From positions 5,518,001 to 5,582,000 of the forward strand of contig NZ_CP134609.1 in NCBI RefSeq assembly GCF_031844705.1: DNA of 64,000 bases, written 5' to 3'. Each line of letters begins with the position of its first letter. The stretch's first letter is position 1. Made by a program: the position numbers and the translations under genes. Source of the DNA: Streptomyces sp. ITFR-16 (lineage in GTDB: Bacteria; Actinomycetota; Actinomycetes; Streptomycetales; Streptomycetaceae). The notes below the pieces were generated by a model. The model did not search any database, had not been told where the DNA came from, and saw only the letters and a list, made by a program, of their open reading frames with translations. Shown piece by piece: positions 1 through 8,617 of the stretch.

Positions 1-1
1 C

Positions 2-706
2 CGCTCCCTGGCCCTGGCCCTGCAGAAGCGCCGTCCCGTGACGACGTCACGGCCCAGCCCCGAGGTTTTCGCCGCCACCTACCGCGCAGCCGCGGAAGCC
101 GGCGCGACCGGCATCGTCTCGCTGCACCTCTCCTCGGAGTTCTCCGGTACGTACGACGCGGCGCTGCTGGCGGCGAAGGACGCGCCGGTGCCGGTGCGGG
201 TGGTGGACACCGGGATGGTCGCCATGGCCCTCGGCTTCTGTGCCCTGGCGGCCGCCGAGACGGCCGAGGCGGGCGGCAGCCTGGACGACGCCGTGACGGC
301 TGCCGAGAAGCGGGCATCGGGCACCTCCGCCTACTTCTACGTCGACACCTTGGACTATCTGCGGCGCGGCGGCCGGATCGGCGCCGCGCAGGCCCTGTTC
401 GGTTCGGCCCTCGCCGTGAAACCGCTCCTCCAGCTGGACGGCGGCCGGATCGAGCTGCTGGAGAAGGTGCGGACGGCCTCGAAGGCCATCGCCCGGCTGG
501 AGGAGATCGTCGCCGAGCGGGCGGGCACCGGGCGGGTGGACATCGCCGTTCATCACCTGGCGGCGCCGGAACGGGCCGAGCGGCTGGCCGAGCGGCTGTG
601 CGAGCGGGTCCCCGGCCTGGTCGATCTGCACGTCAGCGAGGTGGGCGCGGTGATCGGGGCGCACACCGGGCCGGGGCTGCTGGCCGCGGTGGTCTCACCG
701 CGCTGA
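2..706 (+). CDS. DegV family protein, 5' end outside window (partial)
   Basis: DegV-fold proteins bind a fatty acid between two lobes and in some bacteria feed fatty-acid kinase; the role in Streptomyces is not settled. The visible part includes the family stretch SLHLSSEFSGTY (around residue 28 of the visible ORF), the VVDTG strand and the later DTLDYLRRGGRIG motif typical of the second lobe. The frame is open to the window edge. A GTG at 38 is not the true start, because RSLALALQKRRP upstream is in frame and belongs to the domain. By comparison with the usual ~280 residues, roughly 45-60 residues are missing. The next gene is comEA on the same strand after 177 bp. Confidence 0.9.
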   Translation, partial: RSLALALQKRRPVTTSRPSPEVFAATYRAAAEAGATGIVSLHLSSEFSGTYDAALLAAKDAPVPVRVVDTGMVAMALGFCALAAAETAEAGGSLDDAVTAAEKRASGTSAYFYVDTLDYLRRGGRIGAAQALFGSALAVKPLLQLDGGRIELLEKVRTASKAIARLEEIVAERAGTGRVDIAVHHLAAPERAERLAERLCERVPGLVDLHVSEVGAVIGAHTGPGLLAAVVSPR

Positions 707-729
707 GGCCCGCGCCGCGCCGTACCCGG

Positions 730-788
730 GGTGACCCCACCTGTGGTGACGTCACCGGTGGGTGAAGTCACCGGCGGGTGACGTCACC
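730..788. repeat. Array of four GGTGAc-GTCACC palindromic units, ~16 bp period
   Basis: Units are GGTGACCCCACC (730-741, degenerate), GGTGACGTCACC (745-756), GGTGAAGTCACC (761-772) and GGTGACGTCACC (777-788). The last three start exactly 16 bp apart and are near-perfect palindromes centred on TGACGTCA. The array lies in the 177-bp gap before comEA. Even phasing of dyad units suggests binding by a dimeric regulator, but no specific protein can be named from sequence alone. Confidence 0.7.
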
Positions 789-883
789 CTCCAGGGTGGT
801 CGGGATATCCACAATGGGCTGCTTTTCCACGGGAATTGAGCAAGATCAGCGGGTTCCGGCGAAAGTGCCTAGCGTCGTGAGGC

Positions 884-1999
884 ATGGCTTCCCGATCACA
901 TCGTGCAACCAGCGGACCCGGCCGTGCCCCGGCCTCGGACACCCGCGCCCGGCGACCAGGGGCGGGCACGGGGCCCGGCCGGCGCCGGGTGAGAGCCCGC
1001 GCCGACATGGCCGAGGCGGCGCGCAGCCGCGCCGATGCGCTCATGGCGGGCGGGTACGGGGGACGGGTTGCCCGGCCGGTGGCGGGGATGGGGGCGGACC
1101 CCGGTGGGGCGGGGATGGGGGCGGATCCTGGTGGGGCGGGGAATTCCGGGGTTCCTGGCGCTTCTGACGTTTCCCGGCCTGCGCAGCCTGTGGGGGGTGC
1201 GGGTGATGTGGCCGGCCTGGCTGAGGCGGTCCCGTCTTCTGCGACGGGTTCGGGGGCGGCCGGGCGGTGGGCCTCAGGGGTGCTCGCGGTGCGGGAGCGG
1301 CTGCCGATGTGGGTGCAGCTCAGATGCGGACTGGAGCCGAGGACCCTTGCCGCGCTCGCCGTCGTCCTGGTCACGGCCGCCGTGTTCGCCGGGGTGCACT
1401 TCTGGTCGGCCCGCCCCGAAGGTGTGCGGGCTCCCGAAGTGGTCGGTGAGGCCGTGCACGCGCCGGACCCGGCGGCGGACCCCGGGGGAGGGGAGCCCGG
1501 CCCGCCCGAGCCGTCTCCCGGGCCGCCGGCCGTCGCCGGTGCGGGCGGCGAGATCGTGGTGGACGTGGGCGGGAAGGTGCTGCGGCCCGGCATTCACCGG
1601 CTGCCGCCCGGATCGCGGGTCGCCGACGCGTTGCGCGCGGCCGGTGGGCCCCGGCCCGGGGCCGACCTGGACGGCCTCAACCGCGCCCGGGTGCTCATGG
1701 ACGGGGAGCAGATCCTGGTGGGCGTCCCGCCGGGACCCGCCGTCGGCGGGACGGGAGGGGGCGGTACGGGAGGAGGAGCCGTAGGTTCGGCTGGACCGGG
1801 TGGTGGCGGGCCGGTGAGCCTGAACACCGCGACGCCGGACCAGTTGGAGGGCTTGCCCGGTGTCGGCCCCGTCCTCGCCCAGCACATCGTCGACTACCGC
1901 ACCCGGCACGGCGGTTTCCGGTCCGTCGACGAACTGCGCGAGGTCAACGGGATCGGCGACCGCCGGTTCGCGGATCTTCAGCCGTTGGTGCGGCCGTGA
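884..1999 (+). CDS. comEA: ComEA-family membrane-anchored DNA-binding protein
   Basis: This is a ComEA-type DNA receptor, 371 residues. The N-terminal ~150 residues are Arg/Gly/Ala-rich and low complexity, including a tandem GMGADPGGA repeat. One membrane segment follows (about 154-172, LAALAVVLVTAAVFAGVHFW). A SLBB-like domain (about 225-285, IVVDVGGKVLRPG) comes next, then a glycine-rich linker and a C-terminal double helix-hairpin-helix (about 308-371; NTATPDQLEGLPGVGPVLA) that binds dsDNA. The gene overlaps comEC by GTGA, so translation is likely coupled. The start is uncertain: ATG 884 lacks a well-spaced ribosome site, and ATG 1007 is an alternative that would remove part of the low-complexity region. 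Confidence 0.88.
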   Translation: MASRSHRATSGPGRAPASDTRARRPGAGTGPGRRRVRARADMAEAARSRADALMAGGYGGRVARPVAGMGADPGGAGMGADPGGAGNSGVPGASDVSRPAQPVGGAGDVAGLAEAVPSSATGSGAAGRWASGVLAVRERLPMWVQLRCGLEPRTLAALAVVLVTAAVFAGVHFWSARPEGVRAPEVVGEAVHAPDPAADPGGGEPGPPEPSPGPPAVAGAGGEIVVDVGGKVLRPGIHRLPPGSRVADALRAAGGPRPGADLDGLNRARVLMDGEQILVGVPPGPAVGGTGGGGTGGGAVGSAGPGGGGPVSLNTATPDQLEGLPGVGPVLAQHIVDYRTRHGGFRSVDELREVNGIGDRRFADLQPLVRP

Positions 2000-4557
2000 G
2001 CGCCGCCCGGGACGTGCGGGACATGCAGGGCATGCGGGACATGCAGGGCGAGCAGGGCGTGCAGGACGTTTCTGAGTCCCCGGGCCCCCGGGACGTTCAT
2101 GCGGCGTCCGGCCGTCGGCTGGGTGTCTCCGACCCCCGGCAGGAGGGCCCGGTCGATCTGCGGCTGCTTCCCCCGGCGCTGGCGGCCTGGGCCGGTGCCG
2201 CGCTCGCCGTGGGCGCGCCGGGGCGGTGGACGGCGGTGGGGGTGGTGCTCTGCCTCGGCGCCGCCATGATCCTCCTGGCCGCGCCGGGAGTCCGGTGGCG
2301 GCTGCACACCGCGGCCGCGGCGGCGGCGCTGTTCTGCGCGGCGGCCGGGGCGGGCTCCGCCGGACTGCACGCGGCCGACGCACGGCAGGGTCCGGTGCCC
2401 CGGCTGGCCCGGGAGTTCGCGCGCATCGAGGCGGAGATCACCCTGACCTCCGACGCCCGCCGGACGTTCCCCCGGGTGCGCGGCGACCACAGCACGCCCG
2501 TCTCGCTGCTCCTCGACGCGGAGGTCACCCGCCTGACGGGACCCGACGGCACGGAGGTCCGGTTGCGTACGCCGGTGCTGGTCATCGTTTCCCCCGGCGG
2601 CGCGACGGCGACGTGGGAGCGCCTGCTGCCGTCCACCCGGCTGCGGATCGCCGGGCGGCTGGCCCCGGCCCTGCACCGGGGGGAGCGGGCCGCCGCCGTA
2701 CTGCGTCCGGAGGGCAAGGGGCCGCCCCGCGTCACCGGACCGCCGAGCCTCCTCCAGCGCACGGCAGGCGGGCTGCGCGCCGGCCTGCGGACGGCGACGG
2801 ACGGGCTGGGCCCCGACGCACGGGCGCTCCTGCCCGGTCTCGTCGTCGGCGACACCGCACGGGTCACCCCGGAGCTGCACGAGGCCTTCCGGGCGACCGA
2901 CCTCACCCATCTGATGGCGGTCTCGGGCGCCAACCTGGCGATCCTGCTCGTCCTGCTCATCGGGCCGCCCGGCAGCGCCACCCGGGTCGAACGCGGTGGA
3001 CTGGCGCCCCGGTTGGGCCTCTCCCTCCGGGTGACCGCGCTGCTCGGCGGCGGGCTGACGCTGGCTTTCGTCCTCGTCTGCCGGCCCGAACCGAGCGTGC
3101 TGCGGGCCGCCGCCTGCGGGCTGATCACCCTGCTCGCCATCGGCACCGGGCGGCGCCGGACCCTGATCCCCGCGCTGTGCGCCGCCGTCCTGCTGCTGGT
3201 GCTCTACGACCCGTGGCTGGCCCGCAGTTACGGCTTCGTCCTGTCGGTCCTGGCCACCGGCGCCCTGCTGACCATCGCCCCGCGGTGGAGCGAGGCGCTG
3301 CGGCGGCGCCGGGTGCCGGGACGGCTCGCGGAGGCGCTGGCAGCGGCGGCGGCCGCGCAGGCGGTGTGCGCGCCCGTCGTGGTGCTGCTCGCCTCCCGGG
3401 TGAGCCTGGTGGCGATCCCGTGCAATCTGCTGGCCGAGTTCGCGGTGGCACCGGCCACTGTGCTCGGGTTCGCCGCGTTGGCCCTGGCGCCGGTGGCCAT
3501 GCCCGTGGCCGGACTGCTCGCGTGGGTGGCGGGGTGGCCCGCCGGGTGGATCGCCTCCGTGGCCAGATTCGGCGCCGCCCTGCCGGGAGCGGAGATGGAC
3601 TGGCCGGACGGCGTGCCGGGGGCGCTGCTGCTGGCCGCACTGACCGCGCTGCTCGTGCTGTTCGTCCGTCGGGTGGGGCGCCGGCCGTGGATCTGCGCGG
3701 CCGTCGCGCTGCTGCTGGTGCTCGTGGTGCTGCGGCCGGTGCCGCTGACCCGGCTGGTCACCGGATGGCCGCCGCCGGGCTGGGCGTTCGTGATGTGCGA
3801 TGTCGGTCAGGGCGACGCCCTGGTGCTCGCGGCGGGGCGGGGCTCGGGCGTGGTCGTCGACGCCGGGCCCGATCCCCGGCCCGTCGACCGGTGCCTGCGC
3901 GAACTGGGCATCATCCGCGTTCCGTTGCTGCTGCTCACCCATTTCCACGCCGACCATGTGCGGGGTCTGCCGGGGGTGCTGCGGGGCAGGGCCGTGGGGG
4001 CGATCCGGACGACGGCTCTGGACGAGCCGCCCGGACAGGCCGCGTTCGTCAGGAGGGAGGCGGCGAAGGCGGGGATCCCCGTGGCGCGGGCCGTCTCCGG
4101 TGAACGGCGCCGGATCGGCACGCTCGACTGGCAGGTGCTGTGGCCGCAGGGCGGGGGAGAGCCGTCCGGCCCGGCGGCGGGGCCCGTGCCGCACGACCCG
4201 AACGATGCCAGCGTCACCCTGTTCGTGCGGGCCGGCGGGCTCACGCTGCTGCTCCCCGGGGATCTGGAACCTCCCGCCCAGCAAGCCCTGTTGCGCAGCC
4301 ACCCCGGACTGCCCCGGGTGGACGTCCTCAAGGTCGCCCACCACGGCTCCGCGCACCAGGACAGCGCCCTGCTGCGCAGCCTGCGCCCCCGGATCGCGCT
4401 GGTGAGCGTGGGCCGGGACAACCCGTACGGGCATCCCGCCGCCCGGACGGTCGACGCCCTCACGGGCGGGGGCGCGGTGGTGCTGCGTACCGACCGGGAC
4501 GGGTCGATCGCGTTGACGGGTGCGGGGGCGCGGCTGCGGGCGGTGGGCCGGTCATGA
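1996..4557 (+). CDS. comEC: ComEC/Rec2 DNA-uptake channel protein
   Basis: ComEC forms the inner-membrane channel for single-stranded DNA in transformable bacteria. The protein has 853 residues: an N-terminal hydrophobic DUF4131-like part, a multi-helix competence domain (about 270-590) containing DLTHLMAVSGANLAILL, and a C-terminal metallo-beta-lactamase domain with THFHADHVRGLPG (about 648-660) and VAHHGSAHQDS (about 778-788). The latter resembles a DNA-degrading nuclease active site. The GTG start overlaps the comEA stop. Its N-terminus has an odd RDMQG repeat (nt 2005-2070). Natural competence is not established for Streptomyces, so the role is inferred from family only. Confidence 0.92.
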   Translation: MSAARDVRDMQGMRDMQGEQGVQDVSESPGPRDVHAASGRRLGVSDPRQEGPVDLRLLPPALAAWAGAALAVGAPGRWTAVGVVLCLGAAMILLAAPGVRWRLHTAAAAAALFCAAAGAGSAGLHAADARQGPVPRLAREFARIEAEITLTSDARRTFPRVRGDHSTPVSLLLDAEVTRLTGPDGTEVRLRTPVLVIVSPGGATATWERLLPSTRLRIAGRLAPALHRGERAAAVLRPEGKGPPRVTGPPSLLQRTAGGLRAGLRTATDGLGPDARALLPGLVVGDTARVTPELHEAFRATDLTHLMAVSGANLAILLVLLIGPPGSATRVERGGLAPRLGLSLRVTALLGGGLTLAFVLVCRPEPSVLRAAACGLITLLAIGTGRRRTLIPALCAAVLLLVLYDPWLARSYGFVLSVLATGALLTIAPRWSEALRRRRVPGRLAEALAAAAAAQAVCAPVVVLLASRVSLVAIPCNLLAEFAVAPATVLGFAALALAPVAMPVAGLLAWVAGWPAGWIASVARFGAALPGAEMDWPDGVPGALLLAALTALLVLFVRRVGRRPWICAAVALLLVLVVLRPVPLTRLVTGWPPPGWAFVMCDVGQGDALVLAAGRGSGVVVDAGPDPRPVDRCLRELGIIRVPLLLLTHFHADHVRGLPGVLRGRAVGAIRTTALDEPPGQAAFVRREAAKAGIPVARAVSGERRRIGTLDWQVLWPQGGGEPSGPAAGPVPHDPNDASVTLFVRAGGLTLLLPGDLEPPAQQALLRSHPGLPRVDVLKVAHHGSAHQDSALLRSLRPRIALVSVGRDNPYGHPAARTVDALTGGGAVVLRTDRDGSIALTGAGARLRAVGRS

Positions 4558-4619
4558 ACTGGTATCCGGGCCCGCCGGTCCTGTCCGGGTGCCAGGGCCC
4601 GCCGGTCACGGCCGGGGGG

Positions 4620-5075
4620 TCAGGCCAGCCAGTGTCCGTCGGCCATCAGTTCACGGCCGGGCTGCTCGTTGACCTCCCGCCAGGCCCTGACCGCGTGGGG
4701 GGTGAAACGCAGGTACACCCAGGCGGGGCGGCCCCGCAGGTCCCAGTCGAACTTCGTGGCGAAGGCGTCGCCCGCCGCCGTGGGGAGGTCCGTGCCCTCG
4801 ACCACCTCGGCGGTCGCCTCGATGATGACCACATCGCGGGTGTGGCCCAGCGCGATCCGGGCCTGTCCGGCCGGTGTCACGTTGACCGCCGTCGGGTTGG
4901 TGCGGCGGGTAGCCATCAGCAGGGTCCCCTCGTGCCACACGTACGACAGCGGCACCAGGGTCGGCACCCCGTCGGCCGAGGCGGTCGACACCCAGGCGTC
5001 CTTGTCCTTCTCCAGGCGATCGAGTGTGTCCTGTGTGCGCTGTTCCCTGCTGCGGGGCGGCTCCGGATGCGTCAT
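4620..5075 (-). CDS. Pyridoxamine 5'-phosphate oxidase-like (PPOX/FDOR) family protein
   Basis: A small split-beta-barrel flavin/F420-binding protein of 151 residues, convergent with comEC. Recognisable parts are the leading helix DTLDRLEKDKDAWVSTASADG, the strand VPLSYVWHEGTLLMATRRTNPTAVN (cofactor phosphate-binding region) and a C-terminal YLRFTPHAVRAW strand. Actinobacterial members commonly use F420 or FMN to reduce or bind small molecules, but the substrate cannot be told from sequence. ATG 5075 is preceded by GGGG; an in-frame GTG at 5084 would add three residues. Confidence 0.82.
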   Translation of the reverse strand: MTHPEPPRSREQRTQDTLDRLEKDKDAWVSTASADGVPTLVPLSYVWHEGTLLMATRRTNPTAVNVTPAGQARIALGHTRDVVIIEATAEVVEGTDLPTAAGDAFATKFDWDLRGRPAWVYLRFTPHAVRAWREVNEQPGRELMADGHWLA

Positions 5076-5176
5076 GCCCCGCACGCTAGCGAGCGAGTGC
5101 CCGGCTCCGCCTCCGTCGCCGGGCCTAGGACCAGCGGCTCATGGCGGTGTGCCGCCCGCCGGGAAAGACTGCGCTC

Positions 5177-6034
5177 ATGGACCCGCACCTGCCCCAGACC
5201 ATCGATGCCTATCTGGCGCGCATCGGCGCCGACAGACCCGCCCGGGCCGACGCCGAGGCACTGCGCGAGCTGCAAGGCCGTCACCTTCTCGCCGTGCCCT
5301 TCGAGAACCTCTCGATCCATCTCGGCGAGGACATCGTGCTGGAGGAGGCGGCGCTCCTGGACAAGGTCGTGGCGGACCGCCGGGGCGGGTTCTGCTACGA
5401 ACTCAACGGGGCGTTCGCCGCGCTGCTGCGGGCCCTCGGCTTCCGCGTCACCCTGCTCCAGGCCCGGGTCCACGGCGAGGGCGGACGGCTCGGCATCCCT
5501 TACGACCATCTGGCGCTGCGGGTGGAGACGGACGACGGCACCGGGCCGTGGCTCGCCGACGTCGGCTTCGGCGATCATGCCCAGCTTCCGCTGGCGCTCG
5601 ACGACCGTTCGCAGCAGGAGGATCCGCGCGGCGTCTTCCGGATCGCGCCGGTCCCGGCCGAGGGCGGTGCCGACCATGAGGGCGGCGAATGCGGCGCGGG
5701 CCAGGGGGATCTGGATGTGCTGCGGGACGGGGTGCCGCAGTTCCGGCTGGAGTCGCGGCCCCGGGTGCTGGCCGACTTCCGGGCCGGTGCCTGGTACCAC
5801 CGGACCTCTCCCGACTCCAGTTTCACCCGGTCGCCGGTCTGCTCGCGCTTCACCCCCGACGGACGGATCACGCTCAAGGGCCGCAGGCTCCTCACCACGG
5901 TGGGCGCGGAGCGGCGCGAGACGCCGCTCGACAGCGACGCGGACGTACGCGCCGCCTACCGCGAGCACTTCGGGGTGCACCTCGACCGGCTGCCCACCGA
6001 AGGGAAGGTGGAACCGTCCGCGTCGAAGGGGTGA
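5177..6034 (+). CDS. nat: Arylamine N-acetyltransferase
   Basis: Transfers acetyl groups from acetyl-CoA to arylamines or hydrazines; in actinomycetes some relatives release or amidate polyketides. The protein has 285 residues from ATG 5177, the usual family length. The catalytic triad is visible: Cys73 in RGGFCYELN, His111 in YDHLALRV and Asp128 in WLADVGFGD. The N-terminal PFENLSIHLG motif is also typical. An upstream in-frame start at 5141 would add 12 residues with no family similarity. It stands alone, divergent from the PPOX gene; no amide-synthase context such as AHBA genes is nearby, so a xenobiotic or housekeeping role is more likely. Confidence 0.93.
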   Translation: MDPHLPQTIDAYLARIGADRPARADAEALRELQGRHLLAVPFENLSIHLGEDIVLEEAALLDKVVADRRGGFCYELNGAFAALLRALGFRVTLLQARVHGEGGRLGIPYDHLALRVETDDGTGPWLADVGFGDHAQLPLALDDRSQQEDPRGVFRIAPVPAEGGADHEGGECGAGQGDLDVLRDGVPQFRLESRPRVLADFRAGAWYHRTSPDSSFTRSPVCSRFTPDGRITLKGRRLLTTVGAERRETPLDSDADVRAAYREHFGVHLDRLPTEGKVEPSASKG

Positions 6035-6218
6035 CGGACGCAGACGGAGCGATCAATTCGGACCTTCGGTAACACCTCCACCCAAGACCGCTTGGAGCCT
6101 CCCGTTTGCCTCGAACGCCTCATGGGTGATCGAATGCATGCTCGTCGGCGGGCCGCTGCTCCGACAACGACGTCCAGCCCTCCGGCCCGAGGTGAACTCG
6201 CCCCCGGGAGTGCGTGAG

Positions 6219-7103
6219 ATGTTCGGCCGTTGGTTCGGAAACAAGGGAGCGCAGGGGGCCGGGCGCGGCAACGCCCTCGCCGGACTGCCGGTACCGGCCT
6301 CGGCGGGCGTCCTGAGCTGCCGGGTCCTGGACCCGGTCAACGAGGGTGTGCGGCAGGCCGAGTTCGTGGTCACGGACGGCGCGGGGCGCAAGGTCGTCGG
6401 CGGCGAGACGGATCCGTACGGCAGTGTCCTGGCCACCGTTCCGGCGGGGGAGTACCGGCTGGCCGTGACGGCGGAGGGCTTCACCCCGTTCCATGGCGCG
6501 GCCGTGGTGACCGAGGGCGGTCACGCGGCCCTGGGCGACGTGATGCTCCAGGTCGCCGCACCTCCGCAGCTGCCCGATCCCGGCGAGTGGGAGATCGAGC
6601 CGATGCACTCGCAGATCGGCTTTACGGCGCGGCACATCGGGATGGCGCGTATCCACGGCCGGTTCAACACCTTCGCGGGCGCGATCCGGATCGCCGACCG
6701 CATGGAGGACTCGGCCATGCACGTGATCATCGACGCCGCGTCGATCGACACGAACGTCCAGATGCGCGACGACCATCTGCGTTCGGGGGACTTCCTCGAC
6801 GTCGGCCGCTATCCGACGCTGGAGTTCTACAGCGACCGGTTCGTGCACCGGGGCGGCGCCCGCTGGGGCGTGAGCGGTGCGCTCACCCTGCACGGCGTGA
6901 GCCGTACGGTGACGCTGGACACCCAGTACCTCGGCCTCGGCAACGGGCTGGAGGGCGAGACCAGGGCCGCGTGCCGGGCCACCACGGAGCTGCACCGCGA
7001 GGACTTCACGCTCACCTGGCAGACCATGCTGGCGCGCGGCATCGCGGCGGTCGGCTCCAGCATCGCCATCGACATGGACATCCAGATCGTCCCCAAGGGC
7101 TGA
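6219..7103 (+). CDS. YceI-like domain protein with N-terminal beta-sandwich domain
   Basis: YceI proteins form a lipocalin-like barrel that binds long isoprenoids or amides. This 294-residue protein has an N-terminal carboxypeptidase-regulatory/Cna-like domain (about 25-115; SCRVLDPVNEGVRQAEFVVTD, then ETDPYGSVLATVPAGEY) and a C-terminal YceI domain (about 120-294; WEIEPMHSQIGFTARHIGMARIHGRFNTF and LTLHGVSRTVTLD). No signal peptide is evident, so it is probably cytoplasmic. ATG 6219 is used; GTG 6210 is an in-frame alternative three codons upstream. The long open frame further upstream overlaps the NAT gene out of frame and is not coding. Confidence 0.88.
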   Translation: MFGRWFGNKGAQGAGRGNALAGLPVPASAGVLSCRVLDPVNEGVRQAEFVVTDGAGRKVVGGETDPYGSVLATVPAGEYRLAVTAEGFTPFHGAAVVTEGGHAALGDVMLQVAAPPQLPDPGEWEIEPMHSQIGFTARHIGMARIHGRFNTFAGAIRIADRMEDSAMHVIIDAASIDTNVQMRDDHLRSGDFLDVGRYPTLEFYSDRFVHRGGARWGVSGALTLHGVSRTVTLDTQYLGLGNGLEGETRAACRATTELHREDFTLTWQTMLARGIAAVGSSIAIDMDIQIVPKG

Positions 7104-7139
7104 CCCCGGGCGGCGGCGCGGACCGGCGCCGGGCGCCCG

Positions 7140-7385
7140 CTACGGCGCCTCCAGCCAGCCCTCGTACTCCTCGGCGAACGCGTCGAGCGCCGCGGCGTCG
7201 AGCCGGCGGTCCGGGTCCTCCACGACCACCAGCCACTGGGCGTCCTCGGCGTCGTCCTCGCCGGCCAGCGCGTCGCGTACGAGCTGTGGTTCCTCGGCGA
7301 CCCCGAAACGGTCGGCCAGTTCCGCGGCGGCCTCCTCCGCGGCGTCGCGGTCGGGCAGCACCAGCACATGTCTCACATCGCTCAC
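7140..7385 (-). CDS. Hypothetical acidic protein of about 81 residues
   Basis: A short, very acidic protein read from GTG 7385 (SDVRHVLVLPDRDAAEEAAAELADRFGV). It contains an alpha/beta-looking pattern: a strand (RHVLVLPD), a helix rich in Ala and Glu, and a second strand (QWLVVVEDP). It ends in EEYEGWLEAP. The arrangement loosely resembles small RraB-like or ferredoxin-like folds, but this is only an impression and no function is assigned. ATG 7403 is an alternative start adding six residues. It is convergent with the YceI gene and divergent from holA. Confidence 0.7.
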   Translation of the reverse strand: MSDVRHVLVLPDRDAAEEAAAELADRFGVAEEPQLVRDALAGEDDAEDAQWLVVVEDPDRRLDAAALDAFAEEYEGWLEAP

Positions 7386-7468
7386 CCGCCCATTCTCGGG
7401 CACGGGCCGCGGTGCTCCGGCCCCGGTCGCGGCCGGGCTGTCAGTGGCCCGTGGGATGCTGGACGGCG

Positions 7469-8455
7469 ATGGCCACCAGAAGGAATTCCACCGACGACCC
7501 GCTCGCCCCGCTCACGCTCGCCGTGGGGCAGGAGGACCTGCTCCTGGACCGCGCCGTGCAGCAGGTGGTGGTGGCGGCCCGGGCCTCCGACTCCGACACG
7601 GACGTCCGGGACCTCACCTCCGACCAGCTCCAGCCGGGCACCCTCGCCGAGCTGACGAGCCCGTCGCTGTTCGCCGAGCGCAAGGTGGTGATCGTGCGCA
7701 ACGCGCAGGATCTCTCCGCCGACACGGTCAAGGACGTCAAGAAGTACCTCGACGACCCGGTCGAGGAGATCACCCTCGTGCTGCTGCACGCGGGCGGCGC
7801 CAAGGGCAAGGGGCTGCTCGACGCGGCGCGCAAGGCGGGGGCGCGTGAGGTCGCCTGCCCGAAAACGACCAAGCCGGCCGAGCGGCTGTCGTTCGTGCGC
7901 GGGGAGTTCCGGGCGCTGGGGCGTTCGGCTACGCCCGAGGCGTGCCAGGCGCTGGTCGACTCCATCGGCAGCGATCTGCGGGAGCTGGCGAGCGCGGTCT
8001 CGCAGCTCGTCGCGGACGTCGAGGGCACGATCGACGAGGCGGTCGTCGGGCGCTACTACACGGGGCGCGCGGAGGCGTCGAGCTTCACGGTGGCCGACCG
8101 GGCGGTCGAGGGGCGGGCGGCGGAGGCCCTGGAGGCGCTGCGCTGGTCGCTGTCGACCGGGGTGGCTCCCGTCCTGATCACCAGCGCGCTCGCCCAGGGC
8201 GTCCGGGCGATCGGCAAGCTGTCGTCGGCGCGCGGGGGGCGGCCGGCGGATCTGGCGCGGGAGCTGGGCATGCCGCCGTGGAAGATCGACCGGGTGCGGC
8301 AGCAGATGCGGGGCTGGACGCCGGACGGGGTCGCGGTGGCGTTGCGGGCGGTGGCGGATGCGGATGCGGGGGTGAAGGGCGGGGGGGACGACCCTGAGTA
8401 CGCCCTGGAGAAGGCGGTGGTGGCTGTGGCGCGGGCCGCGCGGGCGGGGCGGTAG
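7469..8455 (+). CDS. holA: DNA polymerase III subunit delta
   Basis: The delta subunit opens the beta sliding clamp within the clamp-loader complex. The 328-residue protein shows the expected order: an N-terminal AAA+-like domain (LAVGQEDLLLDRAVQQVV; SPSLFAERKVVIVRNAQDL), a central lid region and a C-terminal collar helix bundle (LRWSLSTGVAPVLITSALAQGVRAIGKL; ELGMPPWKIDRVRQQMRGW). As in other delta subunits there is no functional Walker A motif. ATG 7469 fits the family start. In many actinobacteria holA lies near comEC and rpsT, and that order is kept here. Confidence 0.94.
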   Translation: MATRRNSTDDPLAPLTLAVGQEDLLLDRAVQQVVVAARASDSDTDVRDLTSDQLQPGTLAELTSPSLFAERKVVIVRNAQDLSADTVKDVKKYLDDPVEEITLVLLHAGGAKGKGLLDAARKAGAREVACPKTTKPAERLSFVRGEFRALGRSATPEACQALVDSIGSDLRELASAVSQLVADVEGTIDEAVVGRYYTGRAEASSFTVADRAVEGRAAEALEALRWSLSTGVAPVLITSALAQGVRAIGKLSSARGGRPADLARELGMPPWKIDRVRQQMRGWTPDGVAVALRAVADADAGVKGGGDDPEYALEKAVVAVARAARAGR

Positions 8456-8479
8456 CCCCGCAGGGGTGGGCACCGCGGT

Positions 8480-8541
8480 GTCCTCAAGCGCCGGACGGGC
8501 TTGAACTTGCCGTTCAGGCGTCCTCAAGCGCCGGACGGGCT
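8480..8541. repeat. Two direct copies of a 22-bp dispersed repeat
   Basis: Two identical 22-bp copies start at 8480 and 8520, exactly 40 bp apart, sharing the core CAAGCGCCGGACGGGCT. This short element is widely scattered between convergent genes in Streptomyces genomes, as far as I recall. It contains imperfect dyad symmetry, and a role as a transcription-end or REP-like element is possible. Confidence 0.7.
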
Positions 8542-8617
8542 GGGTTGTGCCGGGGTGGGCTTTGACCTGCGGGTCGGAGCGTGCCCATGTGGTGCGTCGT
8601 ACGAGGACAGGTACGAC

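Noticed and set aside
1978..4434. An 818-codon open frame antisense to comEC
   Set aside because: Low-complexity Arg/Gln/Pro/His translation with no fold or motif, opposite a clear ComEC protein.
4140..7103. A 987-codon forward frame ending in the YceI domain
   Set aside because: It runs through comEC and NAT in other phases. Only 6219-7103 shows real protein character.
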